The notes under the pieces were generated by a model. The model saw only the letters and a list, made by a program, of their open reading frames with translations. It had not been told where the DNA came from and did not search any database. Position numbers and translations under genes: made by a program. A DNA stretch of 64,000 nucleotides from Actinomadura rubteroloni (GTDB lineage Bacteria > Actinomycetota > Actinomycetes > Streptosporangiales > Streptosporangiaceae), in NCBI RefSeq assembly GCF_002911665.1, contig NZ_MTBP01000004.1:478246-542245 (forward strand), in the 5' to 3' direction. Numbering within the stretch: the stretch's first letter is position 1; each line of letters starts with the position of its first letter. Below, piece after piece: positions 1 to 9,800 of the stretch.

Positions 1-721
1 GGCGGGCGAACTGCCGGGTCGTGACGTAGCCCGTCATCGGGAAGTCCTTGGTCGGGCCGCTGGAGAAGTCGGAGATCAGCCGGGCGCCGAGGTGCTCCTG
101 GATCTCCGAGACGAACGGCTCGGTGACGACGATCGCGTCCACCTCGCCGGTCTTCAGGAGGTGCTCCTGGTCGGGGAAGGGCGCGACGACGATGTCCTTC
201 TCGTCCACCCGCACCCCGTAGGGCTGGAGCGCGGCGCGCAGGAGCAGGCTCGCCTCGTCGCCGCGCGCGTTCGTCCCGATCTTCTTGCCGGCGAGGTCGG
301 CGAGGGACGTGACGGGGGAGTCCCGCGCGACGAGCACCCCAGCCATGTTCGGCGTCATCTGCGACGCCTCGGCGATGATCCGCAGGTCGTAGCCGCCGCC
401 GGCCTGCGCGGCGATGGCCCGGACGTGCCCGCAGTGCGCGATGTCCAGGCCGCCGTCCTTGAGCTGCGGCAGGGCCTGCGCGCCGCCCGCGACGATCTTC
501 TGGTGGACGGTCAGCCCCTCGGCCCGGAAGTAGCCCCGGTCGATGGCGATCTGGACCGCCGCGCCCTCGGCGATCGGCATCGTCCCGACCGTCAGCTCCG
601 CCTTCTCCGGTCCGGCGGCGGGCCGCGCGCCGTCGCCGTCGCCGCAGCCGGTCGCGCCGAGGGCGAGCAGGGCGGCGAGGGCTCCGCCGAGGACGGCCCG
701 GACGGGACGGGGGAACGGCAT
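1..721 (-). CDS. ABC transporter substrate-binding lipoprotein (SsuA/TauA/NMT1 type), partial
   Basis: The gene reads leftward and its 3' end lies beyond base 1, so about 240 N-terminal residues are visible. The product starts with a basic n-region and a hydrophobic stretch ending in a lipobox (LGATGC, Cys near residue 26), so it should be a membrane-anchored extracytoplasmic lipoprotein. The mature part has the features of periplasmic binding proteins for sulfonates, nitrate or thiamine precursors: VGTMPIAEGAAVQIAIDRGYF near the N-terminus, a DIAHCGH segment and a SLADLAGKKIGTNARG segment. The ATG at 721 follows an AAGGAG ribosome site at good spacing. The substrate cannot be assigned. Permease and ATPase genes, if present, would lie outside the window to the left. 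Confidence 0.85.
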   Translation of the reverse strand, partial: MPFPRPVRAVLGGALAALLALGATGCGDGDGARPAAGPEKAELTVGTMPIAEGAAVQIAIDRGYFRAEGLTVHQKIVAGGAQALPQLKDGGLDIAHCGHVRAIAAQAGGGYDLRIIAEASQMTPNMAGVLVARDSPVTSLADLAGKKIGTNARGDEASLLLRAALQPYGVRVDEKDIVVAPFPDQEHLLKTGEVDAIVVTEPFVSEIQEHLGARLISDFSSGPTKDFPMTGYVTTRQFAR

Positions 722-1039
722 GCACGCTCCTTCGGCTGCGGGGGAGCCGCGGGCACGGCTTGATCGTCGGGGGACTCTAGCGCAGCGCGCGGAGCGTAAA
801 CCGTTCCAAACCGGCTGTTTATCCAGGTGAGATCTAATTCGGACACACGGCGTTAAACAGTCCGAAACTCTGTCAAAGTTGTCAATGTGTGGAATGACGG
901 ACTTCAGGTTGGTCGCAGGGATTACTCTGTGCTCCAATGACCCAGCCCCCGGAGGCTTCGAGGGTCACGGGCGCCGACGGGCCGGATCGCTTGCGAATCC
1001 CCCGTCGCGGCCCGACGCCAGGAAAGGTGATGGAGGGAA
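722..1039. promoter_or_regulatory. Divergent intergenic region between binding protein and cvnA
   Basis: About 318 bases separate two divergently read genes, so both promoters must lie here. The part around 815-910 is visibly less GC-rich than the flanks and contains TTGTCA at 879-884. I cannot pair it with a convincing -10 hexamer. No open frame here looks coding. Confidence 0.4.
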
Positions 1040-4000
1040 GTGCGACCGGCCACGGAACGGGTCCAGGTCCCCGGACCAGCCGCGGATCCCCTCCGCGACG
1101 ACCCCGTCTACCAGCCCGAACACCGGCCGCGCGGACGCGGCCTGCGCCTTGGCGACCGCCGCGTCGCGACGCGCCTGGTGCTGCTCGTCCTCATCCCCGG
1201 AGCCGTCGCCGGCCTCCTCGCCGGGCTGCGCCTGCACGACGCGATGACCGAGGCGGCCGTCTACACGCGCATCGAGCGACTGGCTACGCTCAGTGATCGA
1301 ACGGCGGGTTTCGTTCAGGAACTTGAGGATGAACGCGACCTGACGGTCGAGTACCTCAGCCTCCCCCGGCGCAAGCGTCCCGCCGCGCTCACCGCGCTCA
1401 ACGAACAGGTCCGCGACACCGACCGGGCCGCCGCCGCCGTCCGCGCCACGCTCGGCTCCGTCCACGACGGCGACTACTCCGAACAGGCAGGATCCCGGCT
1501 GCGCGACCTGCGCTACCGGCTCGACACGCTCGGCACGATGCGCAAGCAGTCGGGCCAGGAGAGCAAGTCGGTGACGCTGACGCTGGACGTCTACAGCCAG
1601 CTCGTCGGCTCGCTCGTGGACCTGGACGACCTCGTCGCGCAGGGCAGCCCCGACGCCGTCCTCGCCGAGGACGCCCGCGCGTTCGCCGCCCTCGCCCGCG
1701 CCAAGGACTTCGCGTCGCAGGAGCGCGCGCGGCTCAACATCACGATCCTCGCCGGACGGTTCGCGACGCCGTCCGAGCGCGAGGAGCTGCAGTCCCTGCA
1801 CGCCCAGCGGGAGAGCCAGATCGCCCTGTTCGGCGAGACGGCGTCCACCGCCCAGCGGCGGCGCTACGAGGACGTCGTGACCGGCGCCGACATCGGCCAG
1901 ACCGAGCTGATGTACCAGCAGGCGATGATCCGGTCCGGCACGTCGCCGAACCTGTCGGTCGCGCCGCTGCGCCCGCGCGACGCCGTCCAGTGGGTCAAGG
2001 CCAGCAGCACCCGGCTGGAGCAGATGCGCACCGCCGAGCGCAGCGTCATCCAGTCGCTCGTGGACCGCAGCCGCGGCCTCAAGCACGACGCCTGGCAGGC
2101 CGCGATCACCGACGGCGCGCTGCTGCTCGCCGGGCTCGTGCTCGCCGCCCTCGCGACGCTCGCGGTCGCGCGGTCCCTGGTCCGCCCGCTGCGGCGGCTC
2201 CAGGTCGGCGCGCTGGAGGTCGCCGACAACCGGCTGCCGAGCCTGGTGGACCGGCTCCGCGACCCCGGCGCGGCCAGCGGCGGCATCGAGGTCGAGCCGA
2301 TCGACGTCCACACCGCCGACGAGATCGGGCAGGTCGCGCGGGCCTTCGACGAGGTCCACCGGGAGGCCGTCCGGCTCGCCGCCGACGAGGCCGTCCTGCG
2401 CGGCAACATCAACGCGATGTTCGTCAACCTCTCGCGGCGCAGCCAGACGCTCATCGAGCAGCAGCTCCAGCTCATCGAGGAACTGGAGCAGGGCGAGCGG
2501 GACGAGGACCAGCTCGCCCACCTGTTCCGCCTCGACCACCTCGCCACCCGGATGCGCCGCAACTGCGAGAACCTGCTCGTCCTCGGCGGGCAGGACCAGG
2601 TGCGGCGGCGGACCCGGCCCGTCCCGCTCATCGACGTCGTCCGCGCGTCGCTGTCGGAGGTCGAGCAGTACGAGCGGGTGGCGCTGACCGTCCGGACGGA
2701 CATGACCGTCGCGGGCGCCGCCGTCAACGACCTCGTCCACCTGCTCGCCGAACTGGTCGACAACGCGACCGAGTTCTCCGACCGGCGCACCAAGGTGACG
2801 ATCTCCGGGCAGCAGCTCAGCGGCGGCGGCGCGATGCTCCAGATCACCGACAACGGCGTCGGCATGGCCGACGACGAGCTGGACGAGGCCAACCGGCGGC
2901 TCGCCAGCCCGCCCGTCATCGACTTCTCGGCGGCGCGCCGCATGGGCCTGTTCGTGGTCGGGCGGCTGGCCGTCCGGCACGGGATCCGGGTCGAGCTGCG
3001 CGCGGCGCAGGGCGGCGGGACCACCGCGTTCGTGCTGCTGCCCGCGTCGGTGATCGCGGCGGCCGAGCCCGGCGGGCCGCGCGGCTACGGCACCGGCGCC
3101 GGGCTGCCCGAGGCCGAGCCCGCGCTGCTCGGCGCGGCCGGGACGGCGTCGGCCGGGACGGGCGGCCTGCCCGCCCTCGGCCCGCGTCCCGCCGCGCGCG
3201 ACTCGGGCCAGTTCCCGGCCACCGGCCCGTTCGCCTCCCTGGCCGGGGACTCGGGCCGGTTCCCCGCCGGACCGGAGGACGCGGGCCGACGCTCCACGGG
3301 ACGCGCCGACACCGGCCAGTTCCCGGCCGTTCCGGGAGACACGGGCCAGTTCCCCGCCCTGCCGGGCAACACCTTCTCCGCCATGCCGGGGACCACGGGC
3401 CAGTTCCCCGCCCAGCGCGGCGACACCGGCTCGTTCCCCGCCGTGTCGGGCGACACCGGCCAGTTCCCCGCTCAGCGGGGTGACACCGGTTCGTTCGACA
3501 CGGGCCGGTTCCCCGCGCAGCGGGGTGACACCGGGCAGTTCCCCGCCGCGCGGGACACGGGGCGTTTCCCGTCGGCGCCGGGGGAGACCGGGTCGCTGCC
3601 GTCCCTGGAGACCGCTCCGCTCCCGGTCGTCGGGGACGGGACGGGACCGCGTTCCGAACCGTCCGGCGAGCGGCGGCCCGCGTCGGACCTGCCGGTCCGC
3701 ACCCCGGGGGCGCGGCTGCCCGGCCGCGACCGGCAGAGCGCGCCGGGCGAGGACCTGTTCCGTCCGGCCGGGACGACGGACGCGCCCGAGCCGCAGACGC
3801 GTCCCTTCACCTGGGACAGCGGCCCGCTCCAGACCTTCCCCGACGAAGGTCCGGAGCGTCCCCGGCGGCCCGAGGCCCGTCCCGAACCGGCCGAGCCCGC
3901 GCCGCCCGCGCCGCCCGGCCCGCCCGCGCACCGGTCCCCGATCTTCGACGCGATGCGCTCGGAATGGTTCCTGAGCCGTCCCGAAGCCCCCCGCGACGAC

Positions 4001-4342
4001 CCCGCGCGCGGCTGGGACTCCCCGGCCGACGCGGGCTTCCGCGCCGCCGAGTCGGCCGCCAGCCCGGCCGGGAGCGGACGGACGGCGGCGGGCCTGCCCA
4101 AGCGGGTCCCCGGCCGCAACCGGGTGCCCGGCGCGGTCGCGCGGCCCGGCGCCCCCGACCCCGGTGCGCCGCCAGCGCCGCCGGAGCGGGAGCATGGCGT
4201 TTCCGCGGCGGCCGTCCGCGAGCGGTTCGCCGGCCTCCAGCGCGGCGTGCGCAAGGGACGGGCGGAGACGCGCGGCGCCGGCGCGGAGGGCGACAACGAC
4301 GTTCCGTCGCACCACGACGGAGAGACAGGAGGCTCCCGGTGA
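1040..4342 (+). CDS. cvnA: Conservon sensor kinase CvnA with NIT domain and proline-rich repeat tail
   Basis: First gene of a conservon. The 1,100-residue protein has a transmembrane helix near residues 52-72, a large extracytoplasmic nitrate/nitrite-sensing (NIT-like) region, a second helix near 357-378, a HAMP segment, then a kinase core with HLATRMRRN and an ATPase N-box (VDNATEFS, Asn575) followed by DNGVGM. In this family, CvnA kinases form a membrane complex with CvnB, C and D rather than pairing with a response regulator. The C-terminal ~450 residues are low complexity and include about twelve copies of a DTGQFPAQRG-type repeat (residues 721-856). Start: GTG at 1040 matches the expected basic N-terminus, though its ribosome site is badly spaced. 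The stop overlaps cvnB by 4 bases (GTGA), implying translational coupling. Confidence 0.9.
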   Translation: MRPATERVQVPGPAADPLRDDPVYQPEHRPRGRGLRLGDRRVATRLVLLVLIPGAVAGLLAGLRLHDAMTEAAVYTRIERLATLSDRTAGFVQELEDERDLTVEYLSLPRRKRPAALTALNEQVRDTDRAAAAVRATLGSVHDGDYSEQAGSRLRDLRYRLDTLGTMRKQSGQESKSVTLTLDVYSQLVGSLVDLDDLVAQGSPDAVLAEDARAFAALARAKDFASQERARLNITILAGRFATPSEREELQSLHAQRESQIALFGETASTAQRRRYEDVVTGADIGQTELMYQQAMIRSGTSPNLSVAPLRPRDAVQWVKASSTRLEQMRTAERSVIQSLVDRSRGLKHDAWQAAITDGALLLAGLVLAALATLAVARSLVRPLRRLQVGALEVADNRLPSLVDRLRDPGAASGGIEVEPIDVHTADEIGQVARAFDEVHREAVRLAADEAVLRGNINAMFVNLSRRSQTLIEQQLQLIEELEQGERDEDQLAHLFRLDHLATRMRRNCENLLVLGGQDQVRRRTRPVPLIDVVRASLSEVEQYERVALTVRTDMTVAGAAVNDLVHLLAELVDNATEFSDRRTKVTISGQQLSGGGAMLQITDNGVGMADDELDEANRRLASPPVIDFSAARRMGLFVVGRLAVRHGIRVELRAAQGGGTTAFVLLPASVIAAAEPGGPRGYGTGAGLPEAEPALLGAAGTASAGTGGLPALGPRPAARDSGQFPATGPFASLAGDSGRFPAGPEDAGRRSTGRADTGQFPAVPGDTGQFPALPGNTFSAMPGTTGQFPAQRGDTGSFPAVSGDTGQFPAQRGDTGSFDTGRFPAQRGDTGQFPAARDTGRFPSAPGETGSLPSLETAPLPVVGDGTGPRSEPSGERRPASDLPVRTPGARLPGRDRQSAPGEDLFRPAGTTDAPEPQTRPFTWDSGPLQTFPDEGPERPRRPEARPEPAEPAPPAPPGPPAHRSPIFDAMRSEWFLSRPEAPRDDPARGWDSPADAGFRAAESAASPAGSGRTAAGLPKRVPGRNRVPGAVARPGAPDPGAPPAPPEREHGVSAAAVRERFAGLQRGVRKGRAETRGAGAEGDNDVPSHHDGETGGSR
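3200..3607 (+). repeat. Coding tandem repeat, DTGQFPA(Q/V)xG, within cvnA
   Basis: Roughly twelve imperfect decapeptide repeats of the form D-T/S-G-Q/R/S-F-P-A-x-x-G lie at residues 721-856 of the kinase. They begin as DSGQFPATG and decay to ETGSLPSLE. Adjacent DNA copies are close to identical around bases 3415-3540, suggesting recent slippage or unequal crossing-over, while outer copies have diverged. Confidence 0.85.
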
Positions 4343-4773
4343 GCGGGCAGGATCTCAACTGGCTGGTCACGAATTTCGTCGATCGCGTCCCGAAGGTCGC
4401 GCACGCCGTGGTGGTGTCCTCCGACGGGCTCCCGATGGCGTACTCGGCGGGCTTCCCGCCGGAGCGGGCCGACCAGCTCTCGGCCATCGCGTCCGGGCTG
4501 ATGAGCCTGACGCAGGGCGCCGCCAAGATCTTCGAGGCGGGCGGGGTGAACCAGACCGTGGTCGAGATGGACCGCGGGCTGCTGTTCGTCATGGCGATCG
4601 CGAACGGGTCGGTCTTCGCCGTCCTCGCGGCGCCCGACAGCGATCTCGGTCTCGTCGCCTACGAGATGACGCTGCTGGTGGAGCGGGTCGGGCGCGTCCT
4701 GACCCCGGCGCTGCGCGGCCCGGAGGACGCCGGGCCGCTGCCCGATCCCGGCGCCGGCCGGAACCGGTACTGA
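4339..4773 (+). CDS. cvnB: Roadblock/LC7 domain protein CvnB
   Basis: A 144-residue roadblock/LC7 protein, the second gene of the conservon. It shows the family pattern of an N-terminal helix (DLNWLVTNFVDRVPKVAHAV), the VVSSDGLPMAYS strand pair, and an RADQLSAIASGLMSL helix. Roadblock proteins usually regulate small GTPases, and here the partner is the CvnD GTPase 450 bases downstream. The GTG start at 4339 overlaps the cvnA stop by 4 bases and follows an AGGAGG ribosome site at 4327-4332. The length is normal for actinobacterial CvnB. Confidence 0.92.
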   Translation: MSGQDLNWLVTNFVDRVPKVAHAVVVSSDGLPMAYSAGFPPERADQLSAIASGLMSLTQGAAKIFEAGGVNQTVVEMDRGLLFVMAIANGSVFAVLAAPDSDLGLVAYEMTLLVERVGRVLTPALRGPEDAGPLPDPGAGRNRY

Positions 4774-4813
4774 ACCGGTCCCGGCCTGGGACCGACCAAC
4801 GGAGGTCAGTGCG

Positions 4814-5239
4814 ATGGATCATGGTGGCCCCCGCCGGGCGGCGCCGGCGGGGCCGGGACGGCCGGGCGCGGCGCACGCCGCGCACACCGGCGCCGGCGAG
4901 GACGGCAGCTCGCTGGTGCGCCCGTACGCGGTGACCGGCGGCCGGACCAGGCCGCGCTACGACCTCGCGGTCGAGGCGCTGGTCACGGCCGCCCCCTTCC
5001 CGCCGCGCGACGTGGCGGTGCTCACGCCCGAGTACCGGGCGATCATGGACCTGTGCCGGTCGGCGCGGTCGGTCGCGGAGGTGTCGGCGCTGCTGCGGCT
5101 GCCGCTCGGCGTCGCGCGCGTCCTCATCGCCGACATGGCCGCCGAGGGACTGCTGCGGCTGCACCAGTCGCGTCCGGCGGGAGCGCCGGCGGACGTCGGG
5201 CTTCTGGAAAGGGTGCTCAGTGGACTTCGCAACCTCTGA
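4814..5239 (+). CDS. cvnC: DUF742 protein CvnC
   Basis: A 141-residue DUF742 protein, third in the conservon. The N-terminal ~35 residues are Gly/Pro/Ala-rich and probably disordered. The conserved core begins at LVRPYAVTGGRTRPRYDLAVEA and ends in a winged-helix-like part (SVAEVSALLRLPLGVARVLIADM). The family is thought to connect the kinase and roadblock proteins, but its biochemical role is not settled. ATG at 4814 follows GGAGGT at 4801-4806. The 3' end overlaps cvnD by 20 bases. Confidence 0.9.
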   Translation: MDHGGPRRAAPAGPGRPGAAHAAHTGAGEDGSSLVRPYAVTGGRTRPRYDLAVEALVTAAPFPPRDVAVLTPEYRAIMDLCRSARSVAEVSALLRLPLGVARVLIADMAAEGLLRLHQSRPAGAPADVGLLERVLSGLRNL

Positions 5240-5855
5240 CCGGCCGCCGGGCGGCCCGGACGCCGAGCTGACCTCGGTGAAGATCGTCGTCGGCGGCGGG
5301 TTCGGCGTCGGCAAGACGACGTTCGTCGGCTCGGTGTCGGAGATCATGCCGCTGACGACCGAGGCGGTCATGACGGCGGCGAGCGCGGGCGTGGACGACC
5401 TGACGGCCGTCCCGGACAAGACGACCACGACGGTCGCGATGGACTTCGGCCGCGTGTCGCTGGACAGCGAGCTGATCCTGTACCTGTTCGGCACGCCCGG
5501 CCAGACGCGGTTCTGGTTCATGTGGGACGACCTGGTGCGCGGCGCGATCGGCGCGGTCGTGCTGGTGGACACGCGGCGGCTGGAGGACTGCTTCGCCGCG
5601 GTGGACTACTTCGAGGAACTGGGCCTGCCGTTCGTCGTGGGCGTCAACGGGTTCAACGGCGAGTTCCAGTACGCCGTCGAGGACATCCGCGAGGCGCTGT
5701 CGATCCGCGCGCACGTGCCGGTGCTGGAGTGCGACGCGCGCAGCCGCGAGTCCACCAAGCGGGTGCTGATCGCGCTGGTGCAGCACGCGCTGTCGATGCG
5801 GGCGCCCGGCGGGTCGCGGGCGCCGTCCGGGAGCGTCACGCCGAGCTGGACCTGA
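5220..5855 (+). CDS. cvnD: Ras-like small GTPase CvnD
   Basis: A 211-residue GTP/ATP-binding protein and the last conservon gene. The P-loop is GGFGVGKTTF at about residues 28-37. A switch-like DFGRVSLD segment follows, then the LYLFGTPGQTRFWFMWDDL block typical of bacterial MglA/CvnD GTPases (DxxG replaced by GTPGQ). GVNGFNG occupies the place of the guanine-specificity motif and lacks the usual NKxD lysine, as is common in this subfamily. The GTG start at 5220 lies inside cvnC (20-base overlap) with a GGAAAGG ribosome site just upstream. It presumably acts at the membrane with CvnA-C. Confidence 0.9.
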   Translation: MDFATSDRPPGGPDAELTSVKIVVGGGFGVGKTTFVGSVSEIMPLTTEAVMTAASAGVDDLTAVPDKTTTTVAMDFGRVSLDSELILYLFGTPGQTRFWFMWDDLVRGAIGAVVLVDTRRLEDCFAAVDYFEELGLPFVVGVNGFNGEFQYAVEDIREALSIRAHVPVLECDARSRESTKRVLIALVQHALSMRAPGGSRAPSGSVTPSWT

Positions 5856-5911
5856 CGCCGGGAATAATCCGGGCGGCCCGTGGGTCGGGAGTTACGGTCG
5901 CGTAAGGATGT

Positions 5912-5924
5912 ATGCAGACTGCAT
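5912..5924. promoter_or_regulatory. Perfect 13-base palindrome upstream of the SGNH hydrolase
   Basis: ATGCAG-A-CTGCAT is a perfect inverted repeat around one central base, 43 bases before the hydrolase start. It has the size of a half-site pair for a dimeric repressor. The regulator is unknown. Confidence 0.4.
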
Positions 5925-5966
5925 CATTGCGTCGGTGGTGACAGATCCAGGCCCGGAGGGACCGTC

Positions 5967-6746
5967 ATGGGGGAAGCGCAGCAGGCCACGACCTATGTCG
6001 CGATCGGTGACAGTTTCACCGAGGGGCTGAACGACCCGGACCCGGGCGGCGAGCCCGACCGGTTCCGCGGCTGGGCCGACCGGCTCGCCGAGCACCTCGC
6101 GCGCGAGCGGCCAGGCCTGCGCTACGCCAACCTCGCGGTGCGCGGCAAGCTGCTCCGCCAGGTCGTGGACGAGCAGGTGCCGCGCGCCGTCGGGCTGGAC
6201 CCCGATCTCGTGACGTTCTGCGCGGGCGGCAACGACATGATCCGTCCCGGCGCCGACCCCGACGCGCTCGCCGTGGTGTTCGACGACGCCGTCCGGCGGC
6301 TGCGCGGCACCGGCGCCCACGTCGTCGTGTTCACCGGCTTCGACACCGGCAAGCTGCGCGCGGGCGGGCGCATCCGCGGCAAGGCGGCCACGTTCAACAT
6401 GCACCTGCGGGCCATCGCGGACGTGCGCGGCTGCACGGTCGTGGACCTGTGGTCGGCGTCGGCGTTCCACGACCCGCGCGCCTGGTACGAGGACCGGCTG
6501 CACCTGTCGCCCGAGGGCCACCGCCGGATGGCGCTGCGCGTCGCCGACGCCATCGGCCTCGACGTGGACGGGAGCTGGCACGAGCCCTGGCCCGAGCCCG
6601 GCACCGCCCCCGACTGGCTGACGCAGCGCCGCCAGGACCTCCACTGGGCGCGCACGTACCTGCTCCCGTGGATCGGCCGCCGCGCGACGGGCCGCTCGTC
6701 CGGGGACGGCCGCGAGCCGAAGCGTCCGACGCCGCTGCCGCTCTGA
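5967..6746 (+). CDS. SGNH/GDSL family hydrolase
   Basis: A 259-residue cytoplasmic SGNH hydrolase (esterase/lipase fold). Block I is IGDSFTEG with the nucleophile Ser16. An intermediate NLAVRGK segment supplies block II, GGNDM is block III, and DRLHLSPEGH carries the catalytic Asp-x-x-His pair of block V. There is no signal peptide. The ATG at 5967 was chosen because GGAGGG (5955-5960) precedes it at good spacing; longer in-frame starts would run through the upstream palindrome. The substrate is not predictable; related actinobacterial proteins are annotated as acyl esterases or acyl-CoA thioesterase-like enzymes. Confidence 0.88.
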   Translation: MGEAQQATTYVAIGDSFTEGLNDPDPGGEPDRFRGWADRLAEHLARERPGLRYANLAVRGKLLRQVVDEQVPRAVGLDPDLVTFCAGGNDMIRPGADPDALAVVFDDAVRRLRGTGAHVVVFTGFDTGKLRAGGRIRGKAATFNMHLRAIADVRGCTVVDLWSASAFHDPRAWYEDRLHLSPEGHRRMALRVADAIGLDVDGSWHEPWPEPGTAPDWLTQRRQDLHWARTYLLPWIGRRATGRSSGDGREPKRPTPLPL

Positions 6747-6897
6747 CGACGGAAACTTCCAGCGCGACCATTGCGGACTAACGCCGCGAGGCGGTCGGTC
6801 TTCGCGTCATGGGGGGCTGTGTCCGGTCGCGGAGGGTCGTAATCTGCTCACCAGAAACCTACGTACCGCGGCCCTCGCACGTGAAGGATTGCCATCG

Positions 6898-9800
6898 GTG
6901 AGCGCTCCCCGTCTGCCCGACCACCTCGAACTGCTCCTCACGGACGAGCCGGTGCTCGACGTGTACGCGCACGGTCCGTGGCGGGTCCCCGACGGGCTGT
7001 ACGAGGAGCTGCGCGAGCGGGTCGCGGCCTACAACCGGGATCCGCGCGCCCGCCGGCTCACCCGGTCGCTGCGCGACGTCTACGCCCCGACGACCACGGC
7101 CGCCGGCGCGGAGGCGTGGTCGCTGCTGACGTTCCTGCTCGGCGCCGCCGCCGTCCGCGGGGGCTCGCGCGGCGACGTCGACTACGAACTGCTCGCCGGG
7201 CTGCTCGCCGCGCCCGAGCCGCCCGTCCGCGACGCCGTGGCCTGGTTCACCCAGGGCGGCCGGTGGCGCCCGCCCGGCCTGTGGCTGCCCGAGCCCGCCG
7301 GGGACGACGCCGAACTGCGCGCCGTCACCTTCGACCTCGCCCGCGACGGGGTCGAGCTGTTCGCCGGGCTCGCGCCGGTCGAGGCCCGCCGCCGCGCGCT
7401 GCTGGAGATCTTCGACCGGCGCGCGGCCGACCCGGCGCTGCGGCAGCGGGCGCTGACCGTCCCGCAGGCCGCGCTCGCCGACGAGTGGACGGCCGGGCTG
7501 CCCGAGGAGATCCTCTCCGTCCTGCCCGAGCTGGCCGGGCCCGTCGCCTACCTCGGCTGGGCCTGCGCGGGCCTGGCCGCCGCGCACGAGCGGCTGCTCG
7601 CCGCGCTCGGGGCGTTCGACGCGTTCGACGCCGCGCTCGCCCGGCTGCTGCTGGCCGCCGGGCTCACCGCCGTCCCCGCCGAGCTGGCGCCCGCCGCGGG
7701 CCTCGCCGTCTACGCCGCCGTCGAGGACCGGACGCACGCGCTGCGCGGCGGCTTCGTCGTCGAGACCTGGCAGCGCGAGGTCCGGGCGTGGCTCGCGCGC
7801 GGGCTCGTCGCGGGCGAGGCCGACGCCTGCCGCGCCTGGCTCGACATGGGCACGCGCGTCATCGGCGCGCTGCAGGGGCTGCCGGAGGCCGCGACGGCGC
7901 CGCGCAGCCCGCTGCCCGTCCGGGCGTTCCAGCTCGACGTGCGGCGGCTGTTCGGGCACCGGCCCGTCGCGAACATCCTGACGTCCGCGCTCCAGGTGCC
8001 CCGGCCGCGCGAGGAGACGGCGCCCGCCCCGGCCGAGATCGCCGGCCCCGACGCCGGGTCCGGGGTGCTCGTCGGGCAGCCCGAGCTGACGGCCGCGCTC
8101 CAACGGGCGCTGACCGAACGGCTGACGGCCGACCGTCCCGTCCGGCTGCTCGTGGCCGGTCCCGAGGGCACCGGCAAGGGGACCGCCGCCGAGCTGGTCG
8201 AGCTGGCGTTAGTCGACGCCGGGGCCGTCCGCGAGGCGCTGTGGATCTCCGACCAGGTCTTCGCCTCGCTGACGGTCAGCGACGCCGTCCTGTGGTTGCA
8301 GGCGCGCGTCCGCGAGTGCGTCGAGAGCCGGCTGCTGCTCGTCGTGGACGACCTGGAACGCCTCGCCGGGCACGAGACCTGCGGCGCGGCGGCCGTCGAG
8401 GAACTGCGCTGCCTCATGGCCCGTTGCCCGGGGCTGGACGTCGTCGCGCTCTGCCGTCCCGACGGCGACCTGCGGCTGTTCGACCTGAACCCGGCGCTCG
8501 TGCGCGCGTTCCGCACCGCCCGCACCGTGGACTTCGCCGAGGACCACTTCACCGAGCTGTTCCGCCGCGCCGTCACCGCCCGGGGCGCGACCGTCGCGCC
8601 CGACGTCGCCCGCACCGCGGGCGTCCTGCTCAGCCGGACGCCGCCGCTGCTCAACCTGCGCGGCGCGCGGCTCGTGGAGCACCTGGCCGAGGAGTGCGCG
8701 GCGACCGCGCGGTCGCGGCACGGCGCGGTGCCGCCGGAGGTGCGGCTCGGCGACCTGCCGCAGCGGCTCGTCCCGGCCGGCGCCGTCGAGACCGACCCGC
8801 TCGCCGAGCTGGAGGCGTGCGTCGGGATCGAGCCGGTCAAGCGGGAGATCCACGCGCTCGTCGCCGAGACCCGCGCCGCCCGGATGCGCCGCGAGGCCGG
8901 GATGGGCATCGCCGAGCGGTCCCGGCACCTGGTGTTCGCCGGGAACCCCGGCACCGGCAAGACCAAGATCGCGCGGATCCTCGGCCGCATCTACGCCGAC
9001 CTCGGCGTCCTCGCCAGCGGCCATCTGGTCGAGGTCGACCGCGCCGACCTGATCGGGGAGTACAGCAGCGAGAGCGCGCTGCGGGTGCGGCGCGTGGTGG
9101 AGCGCGCGGTCGGCGGGGTGCTGCTCGTCCGCGACGCCCACACCTTCGCCTCCGACGCCGGACGCGGGCAGGAGCTGCTGGACGTGCTGCTCACGGCCGT
9201 CCAGACGCACCGCAACGAGCTGGTCGTCGTCCTTGGCGGGCCCGAGGCCGAGCTGAACGGGCTGCTGAAGTCGCATCCGGAGGTGTCGGCGCGGTTCGTC
9301 CGGACGCTGCGCTTCCCCGACCTCGCCGACGACGAGCTGGCCGAGCTGTTCGCCGCCCGCGCCGCCGACGGCGGGTTCGCCCTCGCCGACGGTGTCCTTG
9401 AGAAGGTCCGCGCGGTCGTCCGCGCCGCGCCCCGCGACCGGGGCCTGGCCAACGCGCGGCTCGCGATCAGCCTGCTGGACCGCGCGATCGCCCGGCAGGG
9501 CCGGCGCGTCCTCGCCGACGGGGTCGTGGACGGGACCGAGTCGCTGGACGAGATCCTGCTCGTGGACGTCCCCGACAGCCCCGCGCCCGACTTCGAGACC
9601 GTCCCCGGCGACCCGTTCTCGGAGATCGAGCGGCTCATCGGCCTGTCGGCGATCAAGCAGGAGGTCGCGGCGCTGGTCGCCGAGGCCCGCGCCGAGCAGA
9701 TGCGCCGCGACGCCGGGATACCGCTCGGCACGCCCACCCGGCACATGGTGTTCATGGGCAACCCCGGCACCGCGAAGACGACCATCGCGCGGTTGATAGC

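Noticed and set aside
92..763. Plus-strand open frame opposite the substrate-binding protein
   Set aside because: Arg/Gly/Asp-rich translation with no motif, while the minus strand encodes a clear lipoprotein.
3200..3607. CRISPR-like array
   Set aside because: The repeats are in frame with the kinase and of coding type, with no spacers of uniform length and no cas genes. No CRISPR array was seen elsewhere in the window.
965..4315. 1,116-residue minus-strand frame opposite cvnA
   Set aside because: It is a shadow of the kinase gene, typical of high-GC DNA; the plus strand has all the kinase motifs.
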